Shown piece by piece: positions 1 to 5,914 of a stretch of 9,073 nt of DNA. Origin of the DNA: JANMDU01 sp031388245. GTDB lineage: Bacteria > Pseudomonadota > Gammaproteobacteria > Burkholderiales > Burkholderiaceae_C. Below the pieces are notes generated by a model that saw nothing but the letters and a program-made list of their open reading frames with translations, did no database searches and was not told where the DNA came from. Each line of letters opens with the position of its first letter. Positions within the stretch are counted from its first letter, which is position 1. Made by a program: the position numbers and the translations under genes. The stretch covers positions 1 to 9,073 of the forward strand of contig JANNED010000176.1 in assembly GCA_031388245.1 (NCBI GenBank), given 5' to 3'.

Positions 1-32
1 GTGGTAATTTGTTGGCGCACCATCATAACTAT

Positions 33-162
33 GCCCGTCCGTTGTGGCTTTGGGGCTGGCTTAAGAAATGGGGGTGGCGGGGAAACAACGTGAATCAGAG
101 AAAGACAACGCCAATCCCCGCCGGAGGACATGGAGTCAGCCGCAAAGCCACATCGGACGGGC
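33..162 (+). repeat. Structured hairpin repeat, copy 1 (long-loop form)
   Basis: Outer arms at 33-60 and 135-162 are inverted repeats of 28 nt: 25 Watson-Crick pairs, one G-T pair and two mismatches. Inside them, GGCGGGGA (76-83) pairs perfectly with TCCCCGCC (115-122) around a 31-nt apical loop. The strands between the two stems are purine-rich and unpaired (61-75, containing GGGGG; 123-134, containing GGAGGACATGGA). The same layout with different stem sequences recurs at 5735-5856 and, in reverse, at 5560-5655. The element lies downstream of the 3' end of the LysR gene. The pairing is read directly from the sequence; whether it acts as RNA or DNA is unknown. An open reading frame crossing it (9-251) has no recognisable protein content and was not called. 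Confidence 0.75.
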
Positions 163-205
163 TGCCCACAAGCAGCGGAGAAAAGCGCAAGAGTTCAACC
201 CTTTA

Positions 206-228
206 TTGCAGTATCAACAGGCCTGCAA
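206..228 (-). terminator. Possible weak hairpin at the 3' end of the LysR gene
   Basis: TTGCAG (206-211) and CTGCAA (223-228) form a perfect 6-bp stem with an 11-nt loop, starting 2 nt past the regulator's stop codon on the minus strand. The bases that follow on that strand are AATAAAGGG, not a T-run, so this is not a canonical intrinsic terminator. It may be a weak or Rho-assisted 3' end, or chance. Confidence 0.25.
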
Positions 229-230
229 AC

Positions 231-1100
231 TCAAATGAAGGCCAAAGCTGATTTCAGCACCCCATCCACCAATCCCGTGGCCGGATCGCTGCGGTAGCTC
301 GCATGTAGCGGCAGCGGCGGCAGTTGGGTATTGCACTTGAGCACCTTCAAACCTTGCACCTCCACGAAGCGCTCAGCCGCAGCCAGCGGCAGCGTGGCCA
401 CACCAAAGCCGCCCTCTACGAGCTGCGCCATAGCGGAAATCGATGAAATCGTGTGAATGCGCTTTTGCTCAATCTTGGCCAAGCGCAGCGCATCCAGCAG
501 CGCCACATGCGGCTGCGAGCCACGTTGAAAAGTCAGTAGTTCGCCCTTGGCCAGTTCGGCCAATGTGTACGCACGCTTTCGGTGCTGAGCGGCATGACCT
601 ACGAAACACATGGCCATCGCAGGCAGCGATTTGGTGCGCACACCCTCGCCACCAGCGGGCAAGGCCGCAAAAACGATATCTTGCGCCCCACGCTGCACCT
701 GATCCATGAGCACCGGCGTGGTCTCCACTGTGAGCTCAAGTTCGAGCCCTGGCTGCTCCACGCGCAGCTTCTCAATCCACGGGATCAACCAAGAATGCAA
801 CACCGATTCAATCGCCCCAATCCTCAGCGAGGCCGCGAGCGCCAAGCCAGAGCCCATCTCCGCTTTAACTTCCTGCTGCAATTCAAGCAGCTTCTGCGCA
901 TAGCTCACAAAGCGGCTGCCCGCCACCGTCAGGCGAAACTGCTTATCCCGCCGATCAAGCAGCAGCACGCCCAACTCCGCCTCCAGCGCAGCCACGCGCG
1001 CACTCATGGCCGATTGTGTGATGAAGAGTTTTTCTGCTGCCCGAGACACAGATTTGAGTGTGGCGACCCAATAAAAGGCTTCGACGAAACGCAGGTTCAT
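231..1100 (-). CDS. LysR-type transcriptional regulator (LTTR)
   Basis: A DNA-binding regulator of 289 aa, a normal length for the LysR family. Residues about 1-60 form the winged helix-turn-helix, with the typical SVSRAAEKLFITQSAMSAR stretch followed by the ALEAELGVLLLDRR wing region. A linker helix follows, then an effector-binding domain from about residue 90 to the end. I chose the ATG at 1098-1100 (start MNLRFVEAF, the usual LTTR opening) over the in-frame GTG 12 nt upstream, because GGAG lies 6 nt before the ATG and would sit inside the codons of the longer form. The gene is divergent from the TRAP operon with a 121-bp gap, the classic layout in which an LTTR controls its neighbour and itself. 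The likely inducer is therefore the transported compound or its product (inference). The effector cannot be predicted from sequence. Confidence 0.93.
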   Translation of the reverse strand: MNLRFVEAFYWVATLKSVSRAAEKLFITQSAMSARVAALEAELGVLLLDRRDKQFRLTVAGSRFVSYAQKLLELQQEVKAEMGSGLALAASLRIGAIESVLHSWLIPWIEKLRVEQPGLELELTVETTPVLMDQVQRGAQDIVFAALPAGGEGVRTKSLPAMAMCFVGHAAQHRKRAYTLAELAKGELLTFQRGSQPHVALLDALRLAKIEQKRIHTISSISAMAQLVEGGFGVATLPLAAAERFVEVQGLKVLKCNTQLPPLPLHASYRSDPATGLVDGVLKSALAFI

Positions 1101-1221
1101 AGGGCGCTCCACAACGCAACCAAGCTGTTGGGGAATCTACGGGTGCGCTCTGATTGAGTGCGGCACATGATTTGCTATATCCTTGTTCTATCACTTCACC
1201 CATTCTTCCACAGGAGTTGCC
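1101..1221. promoter_or_regulatory. Divergent LysR/TRAP control region
   Basis: The gap between the two divergent start codons should hold the operon promoter, the regulator promoter and the LTTR operator. Visible features are AATC (1134-1137) and GATT (1152-1155) as an inverted pair, a short palindrome GTGC-G-GCAC (1158-1166), and TGATT repeated at 1151-1155 and 1168-1172. None is a perfect T-N11-A LTTR box, so the operator is not pinned down. SD sequences are clear on both sides: GGAG for the regulator (1107-1110, minus strand) and AGGAG for dctP (1212-1216). Confidence 0.6.
1154..1181 (+). promoter_or_regulatory. Candidate sigma-70 promoter of the TRAP operon
   Basis: TTGAGT (1154-1159) and TATATC (1176-1181), 16 bp apart, each match four of six consensus bases. 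The position, about 40 nt before the dctP start, fits. Weak boxes are usual for an activator-dependent promoter, and the -35 overlaps the palindromes noted in this gap. Prediction by eye only. Confidence 0.3.
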
Positions 1222-2190
1222 ATGTTCAAAAAGATTGCATTGTTGGTCGGCTTATCAGCCATTGCAGCGGGCAGCGCATTGGCCCAAACCAAATGGGATC
1301 TGCCATCAGCCTACCCTGCGACCAACTTTCACACTGAAAATTTGGTGCAGTTTGCAGCGGATGTGGACAAAGCCACAGCAGGCAAGCTCAAAATCACCGT
1401 CCACCCCGGCGCATCGCTGTTCAAAGCGCCCGAGATCAAGCGCGCAGTGCAAACGAATCAAGCGCAAGCAGGAGAGATCTTGTTGGCCAATTTCCAAAAC
1501 GAATGGCAAATCTTCGGCGCTGATGGCCTGCCCTTCTTGGCTGACAGCTACGATGAAGCGGCCAAACTCTGGCGCGTGCAAAAACCTTTGCTGGAGAAAA
1601 AGCTGGGCGAGCAAGGCATGAATGTGCTCTACGCCGTGCCATGGCCGCCGCAGGGCTTGTATTCCAAAAAACCGATTGCCACGGGTGCGGATTTAAAGGG
1701 CTACAAATGGCGTGCTTACAGCCCGGCCACTTCGCGCATGGCTGAATTGCTGGGCGCACAGCCCGTCACGGTGCAAGCTGCAGAGGTCAGCCAAGCCTTC
1801 GCCACCGGCGTGACCGACAGCATGATGAGCTCAGGCTCCACCGGCTGGGATGCCAAGCTACACGAGACTGTGAAGCAGTGGTATGACTTGCAAGCTTGGT
1901 TGCCTAAGAATGCCGTGCTGGTCAACAAAGCCGCTTTTGACGCACTGGACGCGCCAACGAAAGCTGCACTGCTCAAGGCCGCTGCTGATGCTGAAGTGCG
2001 TGGCTTTGCAGCCAGCAAGAAGGCCAATGGCGAGACGCTCGATAAACTCAAAGGCGGCGGCATGCAAATCTTGCCCCCTAGCGCAGCACTCAAAGCTGAC
2101 ATGAAAAAAGTCGGTGACACCATGCTCAAAGAATGGCTTGAGAAAGCCGGCCCAGAAGGCAAACAACTCGTTGACGCTTTCCTCAAGTAA
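1222..2190 (+). CDS. TRAP transporter substrate-binding protein, DctP family
   Basis: The periplasmic solute-binding protein of a tripartite ATP-independent (TRAP) transporter; it captures the substrate and hands it to the membrane subunits. It has 322 aa, normal for DctP. Residues 1-21 are a Sec signal peptide: a KK pair, a hydrophobic core, and a likely cut after ALA-21 before Gln22. The family Arg that usually clamps a carboxylate is probably R164 in KGYKWRAYSP. The following segment (about 184-205, AAEVSQAFATGVTDS) matches the DctP fold's PxEVxxALxxGxxD region. The start is the ATG at 1222, with AGGAG 5 nt upstream; an upstream in-frame start would put 13 extra residues before the signal peptide. 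It is the first gene of a plus-strand run with dctQ, dctM and a deaminase. The substrate is unknown; the retained Arg suggests an anionic or carboxylate-bearing ligand (inference). Confidence 0.93.
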   Translation: MFKKIALLVGLSAIAAGSALAQTKWDLPSAYPATNFHTENLVQFAADVDKATAGKLKITVHPGASLFKAPEIKRAVQTNQAQAGEILLANFQNEWQIFGADGLPFLADSYDEAAKLWRVQKPLLEKKLGEQGMNVLYAVPWPPQGLYSKKPIATGADLKGYKWRAYSPATSRMAELLGAQPVTVQAAEVSQAFATGVTDSMMSSGSTGWDAKLHETVKQWYDLQAWLPKNAVLVNKAAFDALDAPTKAALLKAAADAEVRGFAASKKANGETLDKLKGGGMQILPPSAALKADMKKVGDTMLKEWLEKAGPEGKQLVDAFLK

Positions 2191-2203
2191 CTACGACTGA
2201 CTT

Positions 2204-2713
2204 ATGCGCAAACTCCTCAATGCGCTCTATGACGGAGCGGCCGGCCTGGCCGCTCTTTTCATGGTGCTGATGCTTGTCATGGTCTTGGCTTCGATTGCGG
2301 GGCGAGAATTCGGTTTTTACATCCGTGGCACAGATGCCTATGCCGGCTACTTCATGGCGGCTGCTGGCTTTTTGGCTTTGGCTCATACGCTGAAAAAAGG
2401 CGAGCATATTCGCGTCACTTTGCTCATCACCAAGATGAGTGGCATGCCGCAAAAAGCCATGGAGGTGTGGTCTCTCTTTGCGGCGAGCGCTTTGGCCTGC
2501 ATCGCCGCCTTTTATAGCGGCAAGCTCGCTTTTCAAAGCTGGCAGTTTCATGATATTTCTACCGGAAACGATGCCACGCCCTTGTGGATTCCGCAGCTCT
2601 CTATGGCTTTAGGCACGGCGATTTTGGCGATTGCCTTCATCGACGAGCTGGTGCTGGAGATTCGCGGCAAGCGCGTGCAAGCAACCTCCAGCGAAATGCT
2701 GCACAACGAATAA
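2204..2713 (+). CDS. TRAP transporter small permease, DctQ family
   Basis: The small membrane subunit (169 aa) that supports the large permease and the docked binding protein. Four hydrophobic segments at about residues 12-34, 47-66, 87-108 and 127-150 fit the DctQ four-helix layout. The loop motif DAYAGYFMAAAGFLALAHTL-KKGEHIRV (about 44-71) is the family signature region. It starts 13 bp after the dctP stop and lacks a strong Shine-Dalgarno sequence, so translation may depend on coupling to dctP. The C-terminal 20 residues are polar and cytoplasmic. Confidence 0.9.
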   Translation: MRKLLNALYDGAAGLAALFMVLMLVMVLASIAGREFGFYIRGTDAYAGYFMAAAGFLALAHTLKKGEHIRVTLLITKMSGMPQKAMEVWSLFAASALACIAAFYSGKLAFQSWQFHDISTGNDATPLWIPQLSMALGTAILAIAFIDELVLEIRGKRVQATSSEMLHNE

Positions 2714-2728
2714 AAAGAGCAACACACG

Positions 2729-4027
2729 ATGAGCGATATTGGAATTTCTATTCTTTTGGTGGTCTCGCTGTTTTTGATCTTGGGCAGCGGCGTGTGGATT
2801 GGTCTGACGCTCTCGGGCGTGGCTTGGATTGGCATGCAACTCTTCTCCAGCCGCCCTGCAGGCGATGCGATGGCGACCACGATCTGGGGCTCATCCAGCA
2901 GCTGGACGCTGACTGCGTTGCCGCTTTTTATTTGGATGGGCGAGATTTTATTTCGCACGCGCATCTCGCAAGATATGTTTCGCGGCCTCTCGCCATGGAT
3001 TCAGGCGCTGCCCGGCCGCTTGCTGCACACCAATGTGATCGGCTGCACGATCTTTGCAGCTGTCTCGGGCTCATCAGCGGCCACTTGCGCCACGATTGGC
3101 AAAATGACCTTGCCCGAGTTAAAAAAACGCGGCTACCCCGACGATATCGTGATCGGCACGCTCGCTGGCGCGGGCACGCTGGGCCTCTTGATTCCGCCCT
3201 CCATCATCATGATTGTGTATGGCGTGACGGCTGAAGTGTCGATTTCTCAGCTCTTCATCGCGGGCGTGATCCCCGGTTTGATGCTTGCTTGCCTGTTTTC
3301 AGGCTACATCATCTTTTGGGCGCTGCGCAATCCGCATCTGGTGCCTCCGCGTGATCCGGTCATGAGCTTCGGGCAAAAGCTGAAAGCATCGAGCAGCTTG
3401 ATTCCCGTTGTCTTACTGATCATCGCCGTGCTCGGCTCAATCTATGCAGGCATCGCCACCGCCACGGAGGCCGCAGGCGTAGGCGTGGTGGGCTCATTCG
3501 TGCTCGCCGCAAGCCAGCGCAGCTTGACGTGGCAATCGTTCAAAGATTCACTGATGGGCGCAACGCGCCTGTATTGCATGATCGCGCTGATTTTGGCAGG
3601 CGCATCTTTCCTCACACTCGCCATGGGCTACATCGGCCTGCCGCGCCATTTGGCCGAGTGGATTGGCGGCTTAGGCCTTTCGCAGTTCACCCTGCTGATG
3701 GCGCTCATGGTGTTCTACATCATCCTCGGCTGCTTCTTAGATGGCATCAGTATGGTGGTGCTGACCATGGGCGTGATCTTGCCAACAATAGTGAAAGCCG
3801 GCATTGATCCGCTGTGGTTCGGCATCTTCATCGTCGTCGTCGTCGAGATGGCGCAGATCACGCCGCCTGTGGGCTTCAATCTCTTTGTGCTGCAAGGCAT
3901 GACGGGGCGGCAGCTGACTTACATCGCTCGAGTGACGCTGCCCATGTTCTTCTTGATGGTCGTCGCGGTGATCTTGCTCTATGCGTTCCCTGGCTTGATC
4001 ACTTGGCTGCCTCAGCAGATGAAATAA
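2729..4027 (+). CDS. TRAP transporter large permease, DctM family
   Basis: The large membrane subunit (432 aa, usual length) that carries the substrate path and couples uptake to Na+ or H+ entry. It is hydrophobic throughout, with about a dozen membrane segments. Family signatures are visible: AVSGSSAAT at about 111-119, KKRGYP at about 132-137, GTLGLLIPPS at about 149-158, and a second half containing ITPPVGFNLFVLQG, the pseudo-repeat of the first. It begins 15 bp after dctQ, with only a weak GAG 10 nt upstream. Separate DctQ and DctM genes make this a standard three-gene TRAP system, not a QM fusion. A run of five TCG triplets (3831-3845) encodes part of a Val-rich helix. Confidence 0.95.
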   Translation: MSDIGISILLVVSLFLILGSGVWIGLTLSGVAWIGMQLFSSRPAGDAMATTIWGSSSSWTLTALPLFIWMGEILFRTRISQDMFRGLSPWIQALPGRLLHTNVIGCTIFAAVSGSSAATCATIGKMTLPELKKRGYPDDIVIGTLAGAGTLGLLIPPSIIMIVYGVTAEVSISQLFIAGVIPGLMLACLFSGYIIFWALRNPHLVPPRDPVMSFGQKLKASSSLIPVVLLIIAVLGSIYAGIATATEAAGVGVVGSFVLAASQRSLTWQSFKDSLMGATRLYCMIALILAGASFLTLAMGYIGLPRHLAEWIGGLGLSQFTLLMALMVFYIILGCFLDGISMVVLTMGVILPTIVKAGIDPLWFGIFIVVVVEMAQITPPVGFNLFVLQGMTGRQLTYIARVTLPMFFLMVVAVILLYAFPGLITWLPQQMK

Positions 4028-4045
4028 TGCCAAAAATGGCAGATC

Positions 4046-4085
4046 GCCGGCATAAATACTGCGCAAGATGCTATTAAATTCATAG
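4046..4085 (+). repeat. 40-bp intergenic palindromic repeat, copy A
   Basis: This 40-bp stretch matches 8959-8998 at 30 of 40 positions with no gaps. Both contain GCCGGC, then CTGCGCA 13 nt in, then a near-palindrome CTATT-nAATTn-ATAG (here 4071-4085). It fills most of the 66-bp gap between dctM and the deaminase and ends at the first base of a possible GTG start. The even spacing of conserved blocks argues for a true dispersed repeat. It could be a protein-binding palindrome or a short mobile intergenic sequence; its function is unknown. Confidence 0.55.
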
Positions 4086-4093
4086 TGATTGAT

Positions 4094-5518
4094 ATGCGCA
4101 CCTTGCTCATCCAAAACGCCACCTGCATCGCCACCATGGACGATGCGAGCAGTGAACTACGCGATGCGAGCTTGCTGGTTCGCGGCAACCGAATCCAAGG
4201 CATCGGCTCCGCGCAAGAGCTGCTGCAAGACGCTAGCGGCAGAGTTGATGAAGTGATTGACGCGCGCGGCCATTTGGTGATGCCTGGCATGGTGAACACC
4301 CATCACCATATGTATCAGTCGCTCACAAGAGCGATTCCCGCAGTGCAAAATGCAGAGCTTTTTGGCTGGCTGCGCGGCTTGTATCCGATTTGGGCACATC
4401 TCACGCCAGAGATGATCCGCGTCTCCACACAAACCGCCATGGCCGAGCTGCTGCTCTCGGGTTGCACCACCAGCAGCGATCATCTCTACATTTACCCCAA
4501 TGGCGTGCGGCTGGATGACAGCATCGCCGCAGCCCACGAGATCGGTATGCGCTTCACAGCCACGCGCGGCAGCATGAGCGTCGGACAGAGCAGTGGCGGT
4601 TTGCCGCCAGATAGCGTGGTGGAAAAGGAAGACGCGATCCTCAAAGATACGCAGCGATTGATTGAGCAATACCACGATGCATCGCATGGCAGCATGCTTC
4701 ATGTGGCGGTCGCGCCCTGCTCGCCCTTTAGCGTGAGCCGTGATTTGATGCGCGAATCAGCACTTCTTGCTCGCCAATACGGCGTGCGCCTGCACACCCA
4801 TCTCGCAGAAAACGATCACGACATCGCCTATTCCCAAGAAAAATTCGGCTGCACCCCGGCGCAATATGCCCATGATCTGGGCTGGACAGGCGCAGACGTG
4901 TGGCATGCCCACTGCGTCAAACTCGACGACGAAGGCATCAGCCTCTTTGCAGCGACAAAAACGGGCATCGCCCACTGCCCGTGCAGCAACATGCGCTTGG
5001 CCAGTGGCATCGCCCCGATTCGAAAGATGCTCAATGTAGGCGTGCCAGTGGGCTTAGGAGTTGACGGCAGCGCCAGCAACGATGCCGCGCACATGGTCAA
5101 TGAAGCCCGCCAAGCCATGCTTCTGGCTCGCGTAGGCCGTGCCATGCAGCCGCCCGAAACCCGCGATGGCCGCAGCTTCTTCGGCTGCGATCTTGGCCCG
5201 CAAGAGATGACAGCCCGCGATGCGCTCAAAATCGCCACATGCGGCGGCGCAGAAGTGCTTGGCCGCGCAGACATCGGCCATATCGCCCCCGGCATGTGCG
5301 CCGATCTCGCCTTGTTTGATTTGCGCACTTTAAGCTTCGCAGGCGGCGCAGTGCATGACCCCGTAGCCAGTCTGCTGCTCTGCGCAAGTCCACAAGCGGC
5401 CTACACAATAGTCAACGGCAAAGTCGTAGTGAGAGAAGGCCAGCTCACGACGGTGGACTTGCCAGTGTTGATTGAAAAGCACAATCGATTGGCGCTTGAA
5501 TTAGCCACTGCCGCTTAA
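4094..5518 (+). CDS. Amidohydrolase, probable 8-oxoguanine deaminase
   Basis: A metal-dependent cytoplasmic amidohydrolase of 474 aa. It most resembles 8-oxoguanine deaminase (8-oxoguanine + H2O to urate + NH3) and the related AtzB/TrzN-type deaminases. Residues for one catalytic metal are visible: HHH at about 70-72 (HxH, in NTHHHMYQSLTRA), HTHLAE at about 234-239 (metal His plus catalytic Glu), HAHCV at about 271-275, and Asp at about 324 in GLGVDGSASND. The RGSMSVGQSSGGLPPD segment (about 158-173) is typical of the 8-oxoguanine deaminase branch. The start is uncertain: I took ATG 4094; GTG 4085 would add three residues; neither has a Shine-Dalgarno sequence. It follows the TRAP genes by 66 bp and probably acts on their imported substrate. 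The family is often misassigned by name, so isoxanthopterin, another oxidised purine or a triazine-like ring are alternatives. Confidence 0.85.
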   Translation: MRTLLIQNATCIATMDDASSELRDASLLVRGNRIQGIGSAQELLQDASGRVDEVIDARGHLVMPGMVNTHHHMYQSLTRAIPAVQNAELFGWLRGLYPIWAHLTPEMIRVSTQTAMAELLLSGCTTSSDHLYIYPNGVRLDDSIAAAHEIGMRFTATRGSMSVGQSSGGLPPDSVVEKEDAILKDTQRLIEQYHDASHGSMLHVAVAPCSPFSVSRDLMRESALLARQYGVRLHTHLAENDHDIAYSQEKFGCTPAQYAHDLGWTGADVWHAHCVKLDDEGISLFAATKTGIAHCPCSNMRLASGIAPIRKMLNVGVPVGLGVDGSASNDAAHMVNEARQAMLLARVGRAMQPPETRDGRSFFGCDLGPQEMTARDALKIATCGGAEVLGRADIGHIAPGMCADLALFDLRTLSFAGGAVHDPVASLLLCASPQAAYTIVNGKVVVREGQLTTVDLPVLIEKHNRLALELATAA

Positions 5519-5536
5519 CGCAAATCAGCGTATTGC

Positions 5537-5550
5537 ATTCAGAGAGTTTC
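5537..5550 (-). repeat. 14-bp repeat linked to hairpin copy 2
   Basis: On the minus strand this reads GAAACTCTCTGAAT and matches 9000-9013 (GAAACTTTCTGAAT) at 13 of 14 bases. It lies 9 nt beyond the right arm of hairpin copy 2, and the matching copy lies on the same side of the possible partial copy at the window's end. It may mark the outer boundary of a larger repeat unit. Confidence 0.45.
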
Positions 5551-5559
5551 GCTGAGCTC

Positions 5560-5655
5560 GCCCTCATCACGTCGCACCCACCTCCGTGAATGTCCTCCGC
5601 CGGCTTCGCCGTCTCCCCCTTTATTTCACTGCGGTGGATACGCCGCGCTGATGGC
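5560..5655 (-). repeat. Structured hairpin repeat, copy 2 (short-loop form)
   Basis: Read on the minus strand, arms at 5633-5655 and 5560-5582 pair over 23 positions: 17 Watson-Crick, three G-T, and three purine-purine mismatches. Further in, GTGAA/TTCAC can extend the stem, followed by a purine-rich internal loop (AAAGGGGGAG on one side, GGAGGACA on the other) and a tight inner hairpin CGGC-GAA-GCCG (5601-5611). The internal-loop sequences match those of copies 1 and 3, but the 31-32 nt apical loop is replaced by three bases. It lies 41 bp after the deaminase stop codon. Confidence 0.65.
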
Positions 5656-5734
5656 TGCGAAATGTATTTGTCACTGGCTGAAAATGTGCATGAACCATGA
5701 TGTCTTTTGTCTACGAATGTGAAACCTCTCGCAA

Positions 5735-5856
5735 GATCGCGCTACCTGTGCGCTTTGCGTAGGTAAAAGGAGGAGGTGGCGAAACAAGCTCACTGGAGAA
5801 AAACAATACGCAACGCCGCCGGGGGACACGGAGCAAAGCGTGCAGATAGCGCGATC
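5735..5856 (+). repeat. Structured hairpin repeat, copy 3 (long-loop form)
   Basis: Arms at 5735-5757 and 5834-5856 pair over 23 positions: 20 Watson-Crick, two G-T and one C-A mismatch. The inner stem is GGTGGCG (5775-5781) with CGCCGCC (5814-5820), six Watson-Crick pairs and one T-G, around a 32-nt apical loop. Internal-loop strands are 17 nt (containing AAAAGGAGGA) and 13 nt (GGGGGACACGGAG). Stem, internal-loop and apical-loop sizes all match copy 1 closely, while the stem sequences differ. Confidence 0.75.
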
Positions 5857-5914
5857 CCACCACTTAGGCGATCACTTCACAAGCGATCCCCCAAGAAGGC
5901 AATCACTCCACAGA
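5851..5914 (+). repeat. Degenerate tandem duplication, unit about 32 bp
   Basis: GCGATCCC recurs at 5851 and 5883. AGGCGATCACTTCACA (5866-5881) recurs as AGGCAATCACTCCACA (5897-5912), 14 of 16 identical, with a 1-bp indel between the two blocks. The second unit covers the stop codon and the last three or four codons of the minus-strand oxidoreductase, so the duplication may have formed that gene's present end. Confidence 0.5.

Larger units (their letters stand above)
5519..5902. other. Convergent intergenic region packed with repeats
   Basis: These 384 bp separate the plus-strand deaminase from the minus-strand operon. I see no credible gene here. It holds a 14-bp repeat (5537-5550), structured hairpin repeat copy 2 on the minus strand (5560-5655), an unremarkable spacer of about 79 bp, copy 3 on the plus strand (5735-5856), and a degenerate tandem duplication that runs into the end of the next gene. 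There is no hairpin followed by a T-run on either strand, so no canonical terminator is visible. The large hairpins are the only candidates for ending or protecting both transcripts. Confidence 0.7.

Noticed and set aside
9..251. 80-codon plus-strand reading frame before the LysR gene
   Set aside because: It crosses hairpin copy 1, has no recognisable domain and no clear Shine-Dalgarno sequence; the repeat explains the sequence better.
582..1157. Long plus-strand reading frame opposite the LysR gene
   Set aside because: It is the complement of a clear LTTR gene; its product is rich in Arg, His and Gln with no family features.
2584..3234. 216-codon frame overlapping dctQ and dctM
   Set aside because: It is an out-of-frame shadow of two well-supported TRAP permease genes.
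3831..3845. Five TCG repeats, a possible phase-variable microsatellite
   Set aside because: The triplet repeat keeps frame, encodes valines in a membrane helix and is too short to suggest slippage control.
5595..5625. Intrinsic terminator after the deaminase (CGGCTTCGCCG hairpin)
   Set aside because: The stem has only 4 bp and is followed by TCTCCCCCTTTATTT, not a T-run; it is better explained as the inner stem of hairpin copy 2.
5560..5856. Integron attC sites or a CRISPR array
   Set aside because: attC core sites are absent, spacing is irregular, orientations are mixed and there is no integrase or cas gene in the window.
5560..5856. A mobile element bounded by inverted hairpin copies 2 and 3
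   Set aside because: The stretch between them (about 79 bp) encodes nothing and no target-site duplication is visible; two independent repeat copies are simpler.
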